From the NCBI RefSeq assembly GCF_029623395.1, contig NZ_JAPYKK010000006.1, positions 62,001 through 126,000 of the forward strand: a DNA stretch of 64,000 bases, read 5' to 3'. This stretch comes from Sphingomonas echinoides. Lineage in GTDB: Bacteria; Pseudomonadota; Alphaproteobacteria; Sphingomonadales; Sphingomonadaceae. The position numbers were made by a program, and so were the translations under genes. This document shows, piece by piece, positions 26,228 through 35,562 of the stretch (the stretch's first letter is position 1; the number at the start of each line of letters is the position of its first letter). The notes under the pieces were generated by a model, which worked only from the letters and a program-made list of their open reading frames with translations, was not told the DNA's origin and ran no database searches.

Positions 26228-27385
26228 TCACAGCGCCTTTTCGTACACCCAATAGCGCTTGTTGACGGTGCAGCCGATCGCGTCCGCAATCGAGTTCATC
26301 CCCTGATTGTCGTCCAGAATCCAGCCGATCTCACCCCGCGTCGCGCCGTAATTGGCAACCGAGGCGCGCTTGATATATTCGATCATCATGAAGGCGAGCT
26401 GGCTCGCCATGCGGGATGACTGGAGTTCCTTCAGCACGCCCATCAGCGGCACGCGCATCGTCTTCACTTTCGGCTTGCGCAGGAACAGCAGCAGCTTCGC
26501 CCAGCCGAACGGAAGCAGACTGCCCTTCAACGGCGCGATCGCCTCGTTGAGGTCGGGCAGGGTGATCATGAACGCGACCGGTCGGCCATCGACTTCAGCG
26601 ATTCGGATCAGGTCGTTGAACACGATCGGCTTGAGCTTGACCCCGACGTCCTTGATTTCGGGCGGGGTGAGCGGGACGAAGCCCCAATTGTCCGACCATG
26701 CATCGTTGAGGATCGCGAGAATGATCGCGGCTTCCTCGTCGAACTTCGTCTTGTCGACCTCTCGTATCCGGATCCGCGGATTCTTCTCGCCCGACGAGAT
26801 GATCCGTTGGAGGAGCGGCGGGAATGGGACGGTGATGTCGAGTTCGTAGGTCAGCAATTCCTTGACGCGGTGATACCCGGCGGATTCGATCCACGTGCGA
26901 TATTCTGGCTTGGCGTGCCCCATCATGATCGTCGGCGGATGGTCATAGCCTTCGACCAGCAACCCTGGCTCTTCCCACACCGACATGCTGATCGGGCCGA
27001 GCACGCGAGTCATGCCCTGCCGGCGCAGCCATTCCTCCGCCGTGGCGATCAAGGCATGGCCGATTTCCATATCCTCGGCGTCGAACAGACCGAATTGCCC
27101 GCAGCCTGGACCGAAGCCTTGCAGCGGGCTCATCGTCAGCGCGAGCGTATCGATGTGCGCGGAGATCCGCCCGACCACGACCCCGTCGCGTTCCGCGAGG
27201 AACAGTTGCGCCTTGGCATGGCTGAACCAGCCGTTTTTCTCGGGCGTGATCAACCCCAGCGCTTCGCCCTTCAGCGGCGGGACCCAGTTCGGATCGTCCT
27301 TGTACAAGCGGAACGGCAAGTCGACGAACCGCTTGCGGTCGGCCTTGCTCGAGATCGGGCGGATGGCAATTGGAGAGTGGGCCAT
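26228..27385 (-). CDS. GNAT-fold acyltransferase, bCerS-like (candidate ceramide synthase)
   Basis: 385 residues from ATG 27385. The N-terminus IAIRPISSKADRKRFVDLPF and the LYKDDPNWVPPLKGE stretch mark the large GNAT-like family once labelled dATP pyrophosphohydrolase; FLAERDGVVVGRISAHID is the acyl-CoA fold strand region. In Caulobacter crescentus a protein of this kind encoded near spt is the bacterial ceramide synthase that N-acylates 3-ketosphinganine. This gene lies 6 kb from spt in the same region, which supports that role; the assignment is from family memory and context. The generic call N-acyltransferase is safe. Confidence 0.72.
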   Translation of the reverse strand: MAHSPIAIRPISSKADRKRFVDLPFRLYKDDPNWVPPLKGEALGLITPEKNGWFSHAKAQLFLAERDGVVVGRISAHIDTLALTMSPLQGFGPGCGQFGLFDAEDMEIGHALIATAEEWLRRQGMTRVLGPISMSVWEEPGLLVEGYDHPPTIMMGHAKPEYRTWIESAGYHRVKELLTYELDITVPFPPLLQRIISSGEKNPRIRIREVDKTKFDEEAAIILAILNDAWSDNWGFVPLTPPEIKDVGVKLKPIVFNDLIRIAEVDGRPVAFMITLPDLNEAIAPLKGSLLPFGWAKLLLFLRKPKVKTMRVPLMGVLKELQSSRMASQLAFMMIEYIKRASVANYGATRGEIGWILDDNQGMNSIADAIGCTVNKRYWVYEKAL

Positions 27386-27507
27386 GGGCGGTCGCCTTGT
27401 CAGAGTTAATGCGCCCTCCCGCGCGCGCACCGTCAAGTCAAGTCGTTGCACCTGCGGCAGATCCGCAGCCCCTGTTTTTGCCTAGTTATAGCCACTATCT
27501 TGGGCCA

Positions 27508-28629
27508 ATGCCCACGACCATGACGCCATCTCTCTCCCTCGACCTTCGCGCGCACGATCGTACGCCGGACCATGCCCTGCCGCCGGTTCGGGTAAAACTG
27601 TCGGAGATTACCGACGACAAGGCGATGCTGCGCGCGGTGGTCGAACTGACGCGCGACCTCAACACGCCGAACCCGCGGATCTACTGGAGCGATCTCTTGC
27701 TGTCCGCCGCAGTCGGTTACGCCGGGCTTGCGGTTGCGATGACGGTGGGGTCGGTTGGCTGGGCGCTGTTCGCGGCGCTCGTGGCGATCCTGGGGCTCTA
27801 CCGCGCGGGGATGTTCATCCACGAAGTGTCGCACATCAAGCACAGCGCGCTGCCGGGTTTCCGTCTGGGCTTCAACCTAGTCGTCGGGGTGCCGTTGCTG
27901 GTGCCGTCGTTCATGTATGAGGGCGTCCACAACCTGCATCATAACAAGACTCGCTACGGGACTGTCGAAGACCCGGAATATCTTCCGCTTGCGCATATGA
28001 AGCCGTGGACGCTTCCGTTGTTTCTGGTGTCGTCGATCCTGGCACCGGTCGCGTTGCTGTTCCGCTATGCCGTCCTGACGCCCGTGTCACTGCTTTTCCC
28101 GCGGATGCGGGCGACGTTGATCGAACGCTATTCGTCGCTGGCGATCAACCCGCAGTTCCGTCGCCGGCAGCCCGAGGATGAAGCCGCGGTGCGGTGGCGC
28201 TGGCTCGAGCTGGCGTGCAGCCTGTGGTCGATCACGCTGGTCGCTCTGGTCGTTTCGGGCGTGTTCCCGCTCCATATGTTCGCGATCGCGCTCGGGGTAG
28301 CATCGGGCGTCTATGTCCTGAACCAGGTTCGGACCCTGGTGGCGCATCTGTGGGATAATGACGGGGAGACGATGACCGTCACCGCGCAATATCTCGACAC
28401 GGTCAACGTCCCGCCGCCGGCGCTGTTGCCGGTGCTGTGGGCGCCGGTCGGCCTGCGCTATCATGCGCTGCATCATTTGCTGCCGAGCGTTCCGTATCAC
28501 GCGCTGAACGAAGCGCATCACCGGCTGATCGCGACGCTCGCGCCCGATTCGCCGTATCACACGTCGAATTATCCGGGGCTGCCGGGTCTGGTCGCGCGGC
28601 TGGTGCGGAGCACGATGCTCCGCCGCTGA
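27508..28629 (+). CDS. Membrane fatty acid (or sphingolipid) desaturase-like protein
   Basis: 373 residues (ATG 27508; ATG 27520 is a close alternative). The three histidine boxes of membrane diiron desaturases/hydroxylases are present: HEVSHIKH (about 110), HNLHHNK (about 145) and HALHHLLP (about 320), with at least four hydrophobic helices between them. It may desaturate or hydroxylate an acyl or sphingoid chain. Position between the bCerS-like gene and lptG suggests a role in tailoring sphingolipids, but a general membrane desaturase is equally possible. It converges on lptG with only 6 bases between stops. Confidence 0.85.
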   Translation: MPTTMTPSLSLDLRAHDRTPDHALPPVRVKLSEITDDKAMLRAVVELTRDLNTPNPRIYWSDLLLSAAVGYAGLAVAMTVGSVGWALFAALVAILGLYRAGMFIHEVSHIKHSALPGFRLGFNLVVGVPLLVPSFMYEGVHNLHHNKTRYGTVEDPEYLPLAHMKPWTLPLFLVSSILAPVALLFRYAVLTPVSLLFPRMRATLIERYSSLAINPQFRRRQPEDEAAVRWRWLELACSLWSITLVALVVSGVFPLHMFAIALGVASGVYVLNQVRTLVAHLWDNDGETMTVTAQYLDTVNVPPPALLPVLWAPVGLRYHALHHLLPSVPYHALNEAHHRLIATLAPDSPYHTSNYPGLPGLVARLVRSTMLRR

Positions 28630-28635
28630 GCGACG

Positions 28636-29730
28636 CTATTCCTCGGTTCGGATCAGGACGGCCTCGCCGATCATGAAGAACAGCAGGAACGGCGCCCACG
28701 CCGCGAGGAATGGCGGGTAGGCGCCGATATTGCCCATCGCCAGCGCGAAATTGTCCGCGACGAAATACAGAAAGCCGAGCATCATCCCGACGACCGCGCG
28801 GATGAACAGCTTGCCCGAGCGCGCCAGCCCGAAGGCGGCGACCGCACCGAGCAGCGGCATCAGGATCGAGGACAGCGGCGCGGACAATTTGTGCCACATC
28901 GCGCCTTCCAGCGCCTTGGTCGGCCGGCCACCCGCGCTCAGATCCGCGATCGCAGAGCGCAGCGCGCCGAACGACAGGCCGCCCGCATCGATCGTCGACA
29001 GTGTAAACTGATCGGGCCGGACGCCCTTGCCGACCACGATCGACGCAAGCGCCACCTTCTTGCCCGTCACCACATCGAACCGGGTTGCCGGCGTCATCCG
29101 CCACCCATTACCTTCGTGGACCGCACTCTGGCCCGTCACGACCGCGATGAGCGACCCGTTGGTACGGTCGAACAGGGTGACGTTGCTCAGCCGCGCCTTG
29201 TCGCCGGTGCCGCTGACGCGCTCGACCTGGATCAGGTCGTCGCCGTCGCGCACCCAGACGTTGGTCCGGTCGCCACGGTCGATCGGCATCGGTCCGTACG
29301 AGACTTTCTGCCACGCATCGAGCGTCGCGGTCGCGCGGCTGACGACTCGGTCGTTGAAGGTGAACGAGATGATCGCGACGCCGAGGCTGGTGATGAGCAG
29401 CGGGGCGAGCACCTGATGCGCCGACAGGCCGGTCGCCTTGAGCGCGATGACTTCGCTGTTCTGGTTGAGCGTCGACAGCGTGATGATCGTCCCCAGCAGC
29501 ACCGAGAACGGCAGGAACTGCGCGACGATCTCGGGAATGCGCAGCGTGAGATAATGCCAGATCTGCGGCTGGCCGTTGCCCGGCTGCGCCAGGATATGGC
29601 CCGATTCGGTCAACAGATCGAGCGCCTGGAGAATCAGCACGAGCATCGCCAGCACCGCGAAGGTGCGGACGAGGAACATCCGCCCCATGTAGATCGCGAT
29701 GGTGCGCGACGGGAAAAGATCGAGGTTCAT
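28636..29730 (-). CDS. lptG: LptG-type lipid export permease (YjgP/YjgQ family)
   Basis: 364 residues from ATG 29730, which overlaps the lptF stop by 4 bases. Six predicted membrane helices (three N-terminal, three C-terminal) flank a periplasmic beta-jellyroll domain (about 110-270). Conserved starts RTIAIYMGRMFLVRTFAVLA and ENQNSEVIALKATGLS-like LNQNSEVIALKATGLSAHQV support LptG. With LptF and the ATPase LptB it extracts lipid from the inner membrane. In a lineage lacking LPS the cargo could be glycosphingolipid (inference). Confidence 0.9.
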   Translation of the reverse strand: MNLDLFPSRTIAIYMGRMFLVRTFAVLAMLVLILQALDLLTESGHILAQPGNGQPQIWHYLTLRIPEIVAQFLPFSVLLGTIITLSTLNQNSEVIALKATGLSAHQVLAPLLITSLGVAIISFTFNDRVVSRATATLDAWQKVSYGPMPIDRGDRTNVWVRDGDDLIQVERVSGTGDKARLSNVTLFDRTNGSLIAVVTGQSAVHEGNGWRMTPATRFDVVTGKKVALASIVVGKGVRPDQFTLSTIDAGGLSFGALRSAIADLSAGGRPTKALEGAMWHKLSAPLSSILMPLLGAVAAFGLARSGKLFIRAVVGMMLGFLYFVADNFALAMGNIGAYPPFLAAWAPFLLFFMIGEAVLIRTEE

Positions 29731-30920
29731 GCGGCTTTCTCCCGGCGGCCGGGAAGGAGCTTGAGGATCGCCTTGCCGAGCTTGGCGAAGACGCGTTCGA
29801 GCGCGCCGATCGGTTGTCCCCCGGGGACGAACGCGACCGTATAGAACATCCACAGCGTCAGGCTGGCGAAGACCACGAACGGGACCCAGATCGCCACGAG
29901 CGGATCGATCTTGCCGAGCCCGCCGACCGCCTGCGCATATTCGTTGACCTTGTGATAGGCGACGATCATGATGATCGAGAGGAACACCCCCAGCGCCGAG
30001 GTCGAGCGTTTGGGCGGCACGCCGAGCGATATCGCAAGCAGTGGCAGCAGCAGGATCGTCAGCACTTCCGCCGTCCTGAAGTGAAACGCCGCGCGGCTGG
30101 TGTTGCGGAGCTGGCTGGGCGCGTCGCGATCCTGCCCGATGCGAGCGAGCTCGGGGAGCGTGCGCTCGAGGTTCTCGGCGCCGCGGACGCGGAAATTCTC
30201 GGTCTTTGGGAGCGGGATCGGGAGATCGAACACGGTGAAGCGCAGCACGCGCGGGGTCGGCACCTTGGCTTCGGTGCGGACCAGCGTGCCCTGGTCGAGC
30301 CGGAAGATGATTTCGTCGGGATTGTCGGTCGCAAAGAACTGCCCACCGGCGGCGGTGATCGCGATCGATCCGCCCTTCTTGTCGTCGCGGCGCAGGAAGA
30401 TGCCCGACAGGCGACGGCCCGATTCGTGGCTCTGTTCGATCCGGAGCGTCATGTCGGTGCCGAAGTGGGTGAATTCGCCGACCTTGATCGACGCCCCGAG
30501 CGCGCCCGTGCGCAACTCGTAGCGAAGCTTTTCGTACGCGTAGCGCGCGTCGGGCTGGACGAAGCCGACGATCGCCAAGTTGATCGCGCCGAGCGCGATC
30601 GCATACATGTACGGCACCCGCAGCAAGCGCGGATAGCTCATCCCGACCGCGCGCATGACGTCCAATTCGGATGAGGTCGCGAGCTTGCGGAACGCGAGCA
30701 GGATGCCGAGCATCAGGCCGATCGGGATGCCGAGCCCGAGATATTCGGGGAGCAAATTGGCAAGCATCCGCCACACCACGCTGACCGGCCCGCCCTCGGT
30801 GGCGACGAAGTCGAACAGTCGCAGCATCCGGTCGAGCACCAGCAGCATCGCGGAGATGATCAGCGTCGAGAACAGCGGCACCGCGATAAGCCGGGCCATG
30901 TAGCGGTCGATGGACTTCAT
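29727..30920 (-). CDS. lptF: LptF-type lipid export permease (YjgP/YjgQ family)
   Basis: 397 residues. MKSIDRYMARLIAVPLFSTL opens the first of six membrane helices; SSELDVMRAVGMSYPRLLRV is the coupling-helix region that contacts LptB; the middle (about 120-270) is the periplasmic domain. Coupled to lptG (ATGA). It lies downstream of the hybrid kinase and spt on the same strand, with 149 bases between the kinase stop and its start, so it may have its own promoter there. lptA, lptB, lptC and lptD are not in the window. Confidence 0.9.
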   Translation of the reverse strand: MKSIDRYMARLIAVPLFSTLIISAMLLVLDRMLRLFDFVATEGGPVSVVWRMLANLLPEYLGLGIPIGLMLGILLAFRKLATSSELDVMRAVGMSYPRLLRVPYMYAIALGAINLAIVGFVQPDARYAYEKLRYELRTGALGASIKVGEFTHFGTDMTLRIEQSHESGRRLSGIFLRRDDKKGGSIAITAAGGQFFATDNPDEIIFRLDQGTLVRTEAKVPTPRVLRFTVFDLPIPLPKTENFRVRGAENLERTLPELARIGQDRDAPSQLRNTSRAAFHFRTAEVLTILLLPLLAISLGVPPKRSTSALGVFLSIIMIVAYHKVNEYAQAVGGLGKIDPLVAIWVPFVVFASLTLWMFYTVAFVPGGQPIGALERVFAKLGKAILKLLPGRREKAA

Positions 30921-31069
30921 GATGGCAGGAAAGGCGCCTCTGGCCCAGGCGGATGCCGGGCGTGATCCCGGCTATATCGCGGCACTTGCGGCGGAGCTAC
31001 CCAATCCTTCGTACCCAGCCGTCGACTCGGGTCGTTTCGCCGGGAAACCATGGTTGCTGCGCTACGCGT

Positions 31070-33022
31070 TCACTCTGCAGCGATGCTGTGGGGCGGGTCG
31101 GACGACTGATCCTGAACCGCAGCGTCAATCGCCTGCGCGAGCCCCGCCAGCGTGAACGGCTTGCGCAAGACGTGGCGCCCCCCGAATTCCGCTTCGCCGC
31201 CCGCTTCTCCGGCGTACCCCGTCACGAACAGGACCGCCATGTCGGGACGGCGCGGCGTGACGGTGTCAATCAATTCGGGACCGGTCCGGCCTGGCATCAG
31301 GACGTCCGAGATGATGAGGTCGACGTTGCCCAGCCCGTCCAGCATTCCGGGCGCCACGATCGGGTCGTCGCAGGCGACCGCCCGATGTCCCAGTTCCTCG
31401 AGCGCACCCATCGTTGCGTTGAGGACGCGCGGGTCGTCCTCCACGACGAAGATGTCGAGCCCGGTGCGTTCCGGCTCCTCGACTGCCACCCGGATCGGCG
31501 CTTGTTCGGCGTCCTCCACAGTGACGTGCCGCGGCAGATACAGGGTGACCGTCGTTCCCTTGCCGGGGGCAGACTCCAGATGAATCTCGCCGTCGGCCTG
31601 GCGCACGAAGGCAAACACCTGGCTTAGCCCGAGTCCCGTACCCTTGCCCGACGGCTTGGTGGTGAAGAACGGCTCGAACGCGCGTTCGACCAGGTCCGGG
31701 GACATGCCGCAGCCCGAGTCCGACACCGCGAGCGCAATATAATCACCGGTACGGCACGTCCCCACATCGCCCTCGGAAAGCGAGACGTGCGAAACCGCAA
31801 TGCTCAGCCGCCCGCGACCGTCCATCGCATCCCGCGCGTTGACCGCGAGGTTGAGCACCGCGTTTTCGAGCTGGATGCGATCCGATCGGACCATCCAGCC
31901 GGTGTCGGTGCCGCCCCGCACCGATATCACGATCCCGTCGCCCAAGGTCCGGTCGAGCAGATCCGACATCCCGCGTATCAGCTGCGTCGGGTACAGCGTT
32001 TCGTAGCGCAGCGTTTCCTCACGCGAGAACGCCAGCAGGCGCCGGGTGAGCGCCGCGGCGCGGTCCGCGCCCTCGGCCGCGTTCAGGATATGGCGACGCG
32101 CCGCCGAGGGGTCGTCCTCGACGTGGCGCTTGGCCAGTTCGAGCCCACCGATGACGACCGCGAGCATATTGTTGAAATCATGCGCGATGCCCCCGGTCAA
32201 CTGGCCGACCGCTTCGAGCTTCTGGACCTGACGGAGCTTCGCTTCCTGCGCGAGCAATTCGGCCGACGCCTTGGCGACCGCCGCCTCAAGATCGAGTGCA
32301 CGATCGCGCTCGGACTCGGCCTCTGCGCGGGCGGCGGCGCGCTGGCCGAGCGCGACGACCGTCAGCCACCCCATCGCCAGCGCGCCGAGCAGGATGAAAA
32401 TCCCGATTACCCCGAGCGCACTCGCAATCGTGCTCGATCGTGCGACCGACGCCAGTGCCGCACCGGCGCGATGTTCCAATACCCCCCGTTCCTGGTCACC
32501 AATCTTGGCAAGCAATCGTGCGATTTCGGCGCGCGAAGGGGTCTGGAGCGTTTTGTAATATGACCCGAGGGCCTGGTCTTTGCGCTTGTAGAACGTGTTC
32601 AGCGCGACGCCGTCAAGTTCGGCGGTGCGAGTCCGGAAGGCGCCGCGCAACGCGACGATCGCCGCCTGTTGCTCGGGATTGTCATGGGTGATTCGCTTCA
32701 GGCGGCTGATCTGTTGCGACGCCAGTTGCCAGTCGGCGGAATAGGCCTGCCCCAGGCGATCATCGAGGCTGATGAGATAGCGGCCGAGCGAGGCCTCAGC
32801 CTGCGCCAGCGTGCCGGCGAGGTTTGCCGACAGGATCATCACTTCGTAGCTGTGCTTCTGCAGCAGGAGTGCGCGATCCCGTTGGCGATCCGCTTCCTTG
32901 AGCGTGAGGCCCAGCGCGACCACGACGAGCACGCCAAGGACGGCCATCATGACCAGCGTAAAGGAGCGCCAGGTCGTGCCTGACGTCGCACCCTCCGCGG
33001 TCTCGCCGAAGTCCCCGATCAT
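31070..33022 (-). CDS. Hybrid sensor histidine kinase with a CHASE3-like sensor
   Basis: 650 residues. First membrane helix at about 20-42, a helical periplasmic CHASE3-like domain (43-198), second helix 200-225, coiled linker, HisKA with H281 in QLTGGIAHDFNNML, HATPase with N396 (NLAVNARDAM), DSGCGM and GTGLGLSQVF, then a C-terminal receiver with D573 (LIISDVLMPGRTG) and K in VLRKPF. All catalytic residues are present. No partner regulator is encoded near. It sits between spt and lptF on the same strand (56 bases after spt), which suggests regulation of envelope lipid output; that is inference. Confidence 0.92.
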   Translation of the reverse strand: MIGDFGETAEGATSGTTWRSFTLVMMAVLGVLVVVALGLTLKEADRQRDRALLLQKHSYEVMILSANLAGTLAQAEASLGRYLISLDDRLGQAYSADWQLASQQISRLKRITHDNPEQQAAIVALRGAFRTRTAELDGVALNTFYKRKDQALGSYYKTLQTPSRAEIARLLAKIGDQERGVLEHRAGAALASVARSSTIASALGVIGIFILLGALAMGWLTVVALGQRAAARAEAESERDRALDLEAAVAKASAELLAQEAKLRQVQKLEAVGQLTGGIAHDFNNMLAVVIGGLELAKRHVEDDPSAARRHILNAAEGADRAAALTRRLLAFSREETLRYETLYPTQLIRGMSDLLDRTLGDGIVISVRGGTDTGWMVRSDRIQLENAVLNLAVNARDAMDGRGRLSIAVSHVSLSEGDVGTCRTGDYIALAVSDSGCGMSPDLVERAFEPFFTTKPSGKGTGLGLSQVFAFVRQADGEIHLESAPGKGTTVTLYLPRHVTVEDAEQAPIRVAVEEPERTGLDIFVVEDDPRVLNATMGALEELGHRAVACDDPIVAPGMLDGLGNVDLIISDVLMPGRTGPELIDTVTPRRPDMAVLFVTGYAGEAGGEAEFGGRHVLRKPFTLAGLAQAIDAAVQDQSSDPPHSIAAE

Positions 33023-33078
33023 TCCCTCTGCTTAGCGGATGGAATGACCGGGTGATAGGGGGAGCGTACCCGTAACGA

Positions 33079-34338
33079 TCAGGCGATTGCGCCGGTTGCC
33101 CGTCCAGCCGCCTCGAACATTTCGAGGACCTTGGCGATCTGCGCCGGGGTGTGCTCGGCACAAAGCGAGCACCGCAGCAGATACGTGCCCGCGGGAGTCG
33201 CTGGGGGGCGCGCCATGTTGACGTACAGTCCGCCCTCAAGCAGCGATTGCCACATCGCGACGGCCTGGGTCTGGTCTTCCAGGATGATCGCGAGGATCGC
33301 CGACTGCGGCGTCTCGGTACCGAGGTGGAACCCGAGCGCCTTGAGCCCGCCATGCAGCGCGCGCGCATTTTCCCAGAGCTGGCGGCGCTTGTCGTGCGCG
33401 TGCATCAGCTTGCGGATCGAGGTTGCTGCGGTTGCTACCACCGAGGGGGGGAGCGACGCAGTGAAGATGTACGGGCGGCACGCCATGCGGATCGCCTCGA
33501 ACTTCGGGTGATTCGAGACACAGAAGCCGCCGACCGTACCGACCGACTTGGAGAAGGTGCCGATGATGAAATCGACGTCCGCCTCGCAGCCCTGGTCCTC
33601 GTACACGCCGCGACCGTTCGGCCCGAAGAAGCCCATCGAATGCGCTTCGTCCGACAGGACCATCGCGCCGTGCTTCTTGGCGATTGCGACCATTTCCTTG
33701 AGCGGGGCGATATCGCCGAGCATCGAATAGACGCCCTCGAGGATAACGAGCTTGCCCGCTTCCTTCGGCAGGCGGCCAAGGCGCTTGTCGAGGTCCGTCA
33801 CGTCATTGTGGCGGAAGCGGACGATTTCCGCATTGCCCTGCTTGCAGCCGTCGTAGATCGACGCGTGGCTGTCCGCGTCGAGGATGATGTACTCGCCCTT
33901 GCCGACGAGCGTCGAGATCATCCCCAGGTTCGCCATATAGCCGGTCGAGAAGACGATCGCGCCGCTGACACCGTAGAAATCGCGGAGCGCCTGCTCGACT
34001 TCCATATGGTCGTGGAAGGTGCCGTTGAGCATGCGGCTGCCGTTGGTGCCCGACCCGAACTTGTCGAGCGCTTCCTTGCCCGCCGCGAGCACGTCGGGGT
34101 CGAAGGTCATCCCCATGTAATTGTACGTGCCCAGCAGGATAGTATCGCGACCCTTGATGACCGCTTCGGTCGGCGACTTGACCTCGTCCATCACGATCGA
34201 GAACGGATCGCGCACGCCCGTATCCTGCAGCGCCTGGCGTTCGGCGATCAGGCCGTCGAACTTGCTCATCAGATCGCGCTCCGGGGCGACAGTCTCGGGC
34301 TCGGCGAGCGCGTGGGCGGTGGCAGCGGCTTCGGTCAT
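33079..34338 (-). CDS. spt: Serine palmitoyltransferase
   Basis: 419 residues, a PLP-dependent alpha-oxoamine synthase. It condenses L-serine with a palmitoyl thioester to 3-ketosphinganine, the first step of sphingolipid synthesis. K264 in GTFSKSVGTVGGF is the PLP lysine and corresponds to K265 of the Sphingomonas paucimobilis enzyme; DEAHSMGFFGPNGRG holds the PLP Asp and His. Soluble, like the crystallised Sphingomonas form. The acyl carrier protein gene ends 7 bases upstream, so acyl-ACP may be the donor. Confidence 0.95.
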   Translation of the reverse strand: MTEAAATAHALAEPETVAPERDLMSKFDGLIAERQALQDTGVRDPFSIVMDEVKSPTEAVIKGRDTILLGTYNYMGMTFDPDVLAAGKEALDKFGSGTNGSRMLNGTFHDHMEVEQALRDFYGVSGAIVFSTGYMANLGMISTLVGKGEYIILDADSHASIYDGCKQGNAEIVRFRHNDVTDLDKRLGRLPKEAGKLVILEGVYSMLGDIAPLKEMVAIAKKHGAMVLSDEAHSMGFFGPNGRGVYEDQGCEADVDFIIGTFSKSVGTVGGFCVSNHPKFEAIRMACRPYIFTASLPPSVVATAATSIRKLMHAHDKRRQLWENARALHGGLKALGFHLGTETPQSAILAIILEDQTQAVAMWQSLLEGGLYVNMARPPATPAGTYLLRCSLCAEHTPAQIAKVLEMFEAAGRATGAIA

Positions 34339-34345
34339 CGTGAAT

Positions 34346-34588
34346 TCAGCCCTTGAGCTTGGCGACGGCGTCGACGAGCTGGCCGACGGTTTCGATTTCG
34401 GCCTGCATGTTCATCGTGATGATGATGTCGAATTCGTCCTCGATCGCGGCGACGAAATCCATCACCGTCAGGCTGTCCCATTCGAGGTCGCCCTGGAAGG
34501 TCGTCGCGTCGCTCAGCGTCACGCCCTTCTTGTTGAACGGCTCGATCTGCGCGGTGACGGTGTCGTAAATGGCTTGACGGTCGCTCAT
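34346..34588 (-). CDS. Acyl carrier protein of the sphingolipid operon
   Basis: 80 residues, four-helix ACP fold, phosphopantetheine serine S39 in LEWDSLTVMDF. Encoded 7 bases before spt on the same strand. A dedicated ACP next to spt is known in Sphingomonas and Caulobacter and is thought to deliver the acyl chain to Spt. The motif WDSLTV differs from the DSLDxVEL of the housekeeping fatty acid ACP. Confidence 0.92.
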   Translation of the reverse strand: MSDRQAIYDTVTAQIEPFNKKGVTLSDATTFQGDLEWDSLTVMDFVAAIEDEFDIIITMNMQAEIETVGQLVDAVAKLKG

Positions 34589-34647
34589 GCTCTATCCTTG
34601 AAACTTGGTACGCTGTGGCGCCAAAATGCGGCGGCTTTATGCACCGC

Positions 34648-35562
34648 CTATAGCAAGCCGTTCGCGCGATACCATGCCACGGTGGCGGCGAGGCCCTGGT
34701 CGGTCGGTACGCGCGGCGTCCATAGTTCGGAAGAGGGGCGCTTGGTCGGGTCGATCGTCCAGTCGGGATGGCACATGTAGCCGACCCGGTCGTGCGTCAG
34801 CTTGGCCGCCTTGCCGCGCAGCAGCGTGTCGCCCCGCGCGATCAGGTCGAGCACGCCGCGGGGGAGGGCGATCGGCACGACGCGCGTCCGGCCCGCGGCG
34901 ACGCCCATCGCGGAGAGCAGTTCGGCGTGGCTCCACCCATCGGGTCGGCCATCGTCGGGTTCGAGGATCAGCTTGCCGGGGTTGGTCTCGGCGACCGCGA
35001 GCAGCAGCGTCGCAATGTCGTCGACTGCGATCACCGACAGGCGACCGCCGGGGGGCAGCAAGGCGACGCCTTTGCTCGCCATGCGGAACAGGTCGCGCAT
35101 CTCCATGTCGCCGGGGCCGTAGATCGCGGGCGGGCGCACCATCGTCCAGTCGAGCGTCGACGCCATGACGACGGTTTCGGCTTCGCGCTTGGACCAGCCG
35201 TAGGTCGACAGGTCCGGCTCGCGCGCGGCGAGTGAGGAGACATGGACGAACCGACCGACCCCCGCGCGCATCGCCGCGTCAACCACGGCTTGCGTGCCGG
35301 TGATGTTCCCCGCGACGAACCCCGCACGGTCGGGCGCGTTGACCACGCCCGCGACGTGGATCACCGCGTCCGAGCCCGCGATCAAGGTGTCGAGCGCGTC
35401 GGGCGTATCGAGCGCGCCCGGGACCCAGGTGACGCCCGCGCGGTCGGGTTGCGGACGGCGCGTAAGCGCGCGGACGCTGTGCCCCGCCGCCAGCGCGAGG
35501 TCGATCAGGCGGCTCCCGACGAAGCCGGTGCCGCCAGTGATGGCCAGAATCTTGGAGGTCAT
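34648..35562 (-). CDS. NAD(P)-dependent epimerase/dehydrogenase, CerR-like (candidate ceramide reductase)
   Basis: 304 residues from ATG 35562. Rossmann motif TGGTGFVG at residues 9-16 and the SDR catalytic YGWSKREAE (Tyr-x3-Lys), with an upstream Ser in HVSSLAARE. In Caulobacter a gene of this family next to spt and its ACP encodes the reductase acting on the 3-oxo group of ceramide; position and fold match here (59 bases before the ACP gene). The start overlaps the proB stop by 4 bases. Specific substrate is inferred from context. Confidence 0.8.
   Translation of the reverse strand: MTSKILAITGGTGFVGSRLIDLALAAGHSVRALTRRPQPDRAGVTWVPGALDTPDALDTLIAGSDAVIHVAGVVNAPDRAGFVAGNITGTQAVVDAAMRAGVGRFVHVSSLAAREPDLSTYGWSKREAETVVMASTLDWTMVRPPAIYGPGDMEMRDLFRMASKGVALLPPGGRLSVIAVDDIATLLLAVAETNPGKLILEPDDGRPDGWSHAELLSAMGVAAGRTRVVPIALPRGVLDLIARGDTLLRGKAAKLTHDRVGYMCHPDWTIDPTKRPSSELWTPRVPTDQGLAATVAWYRANGLL

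Noticed and set aside
30910..31155. 81-codon + frame between lptF and the hybrid kinase
   Set aside because: Overlaps the lptF start and the kinase 3' end, has no ribosome site and turns Arg/Pro-rich; more likely non-coding leader.
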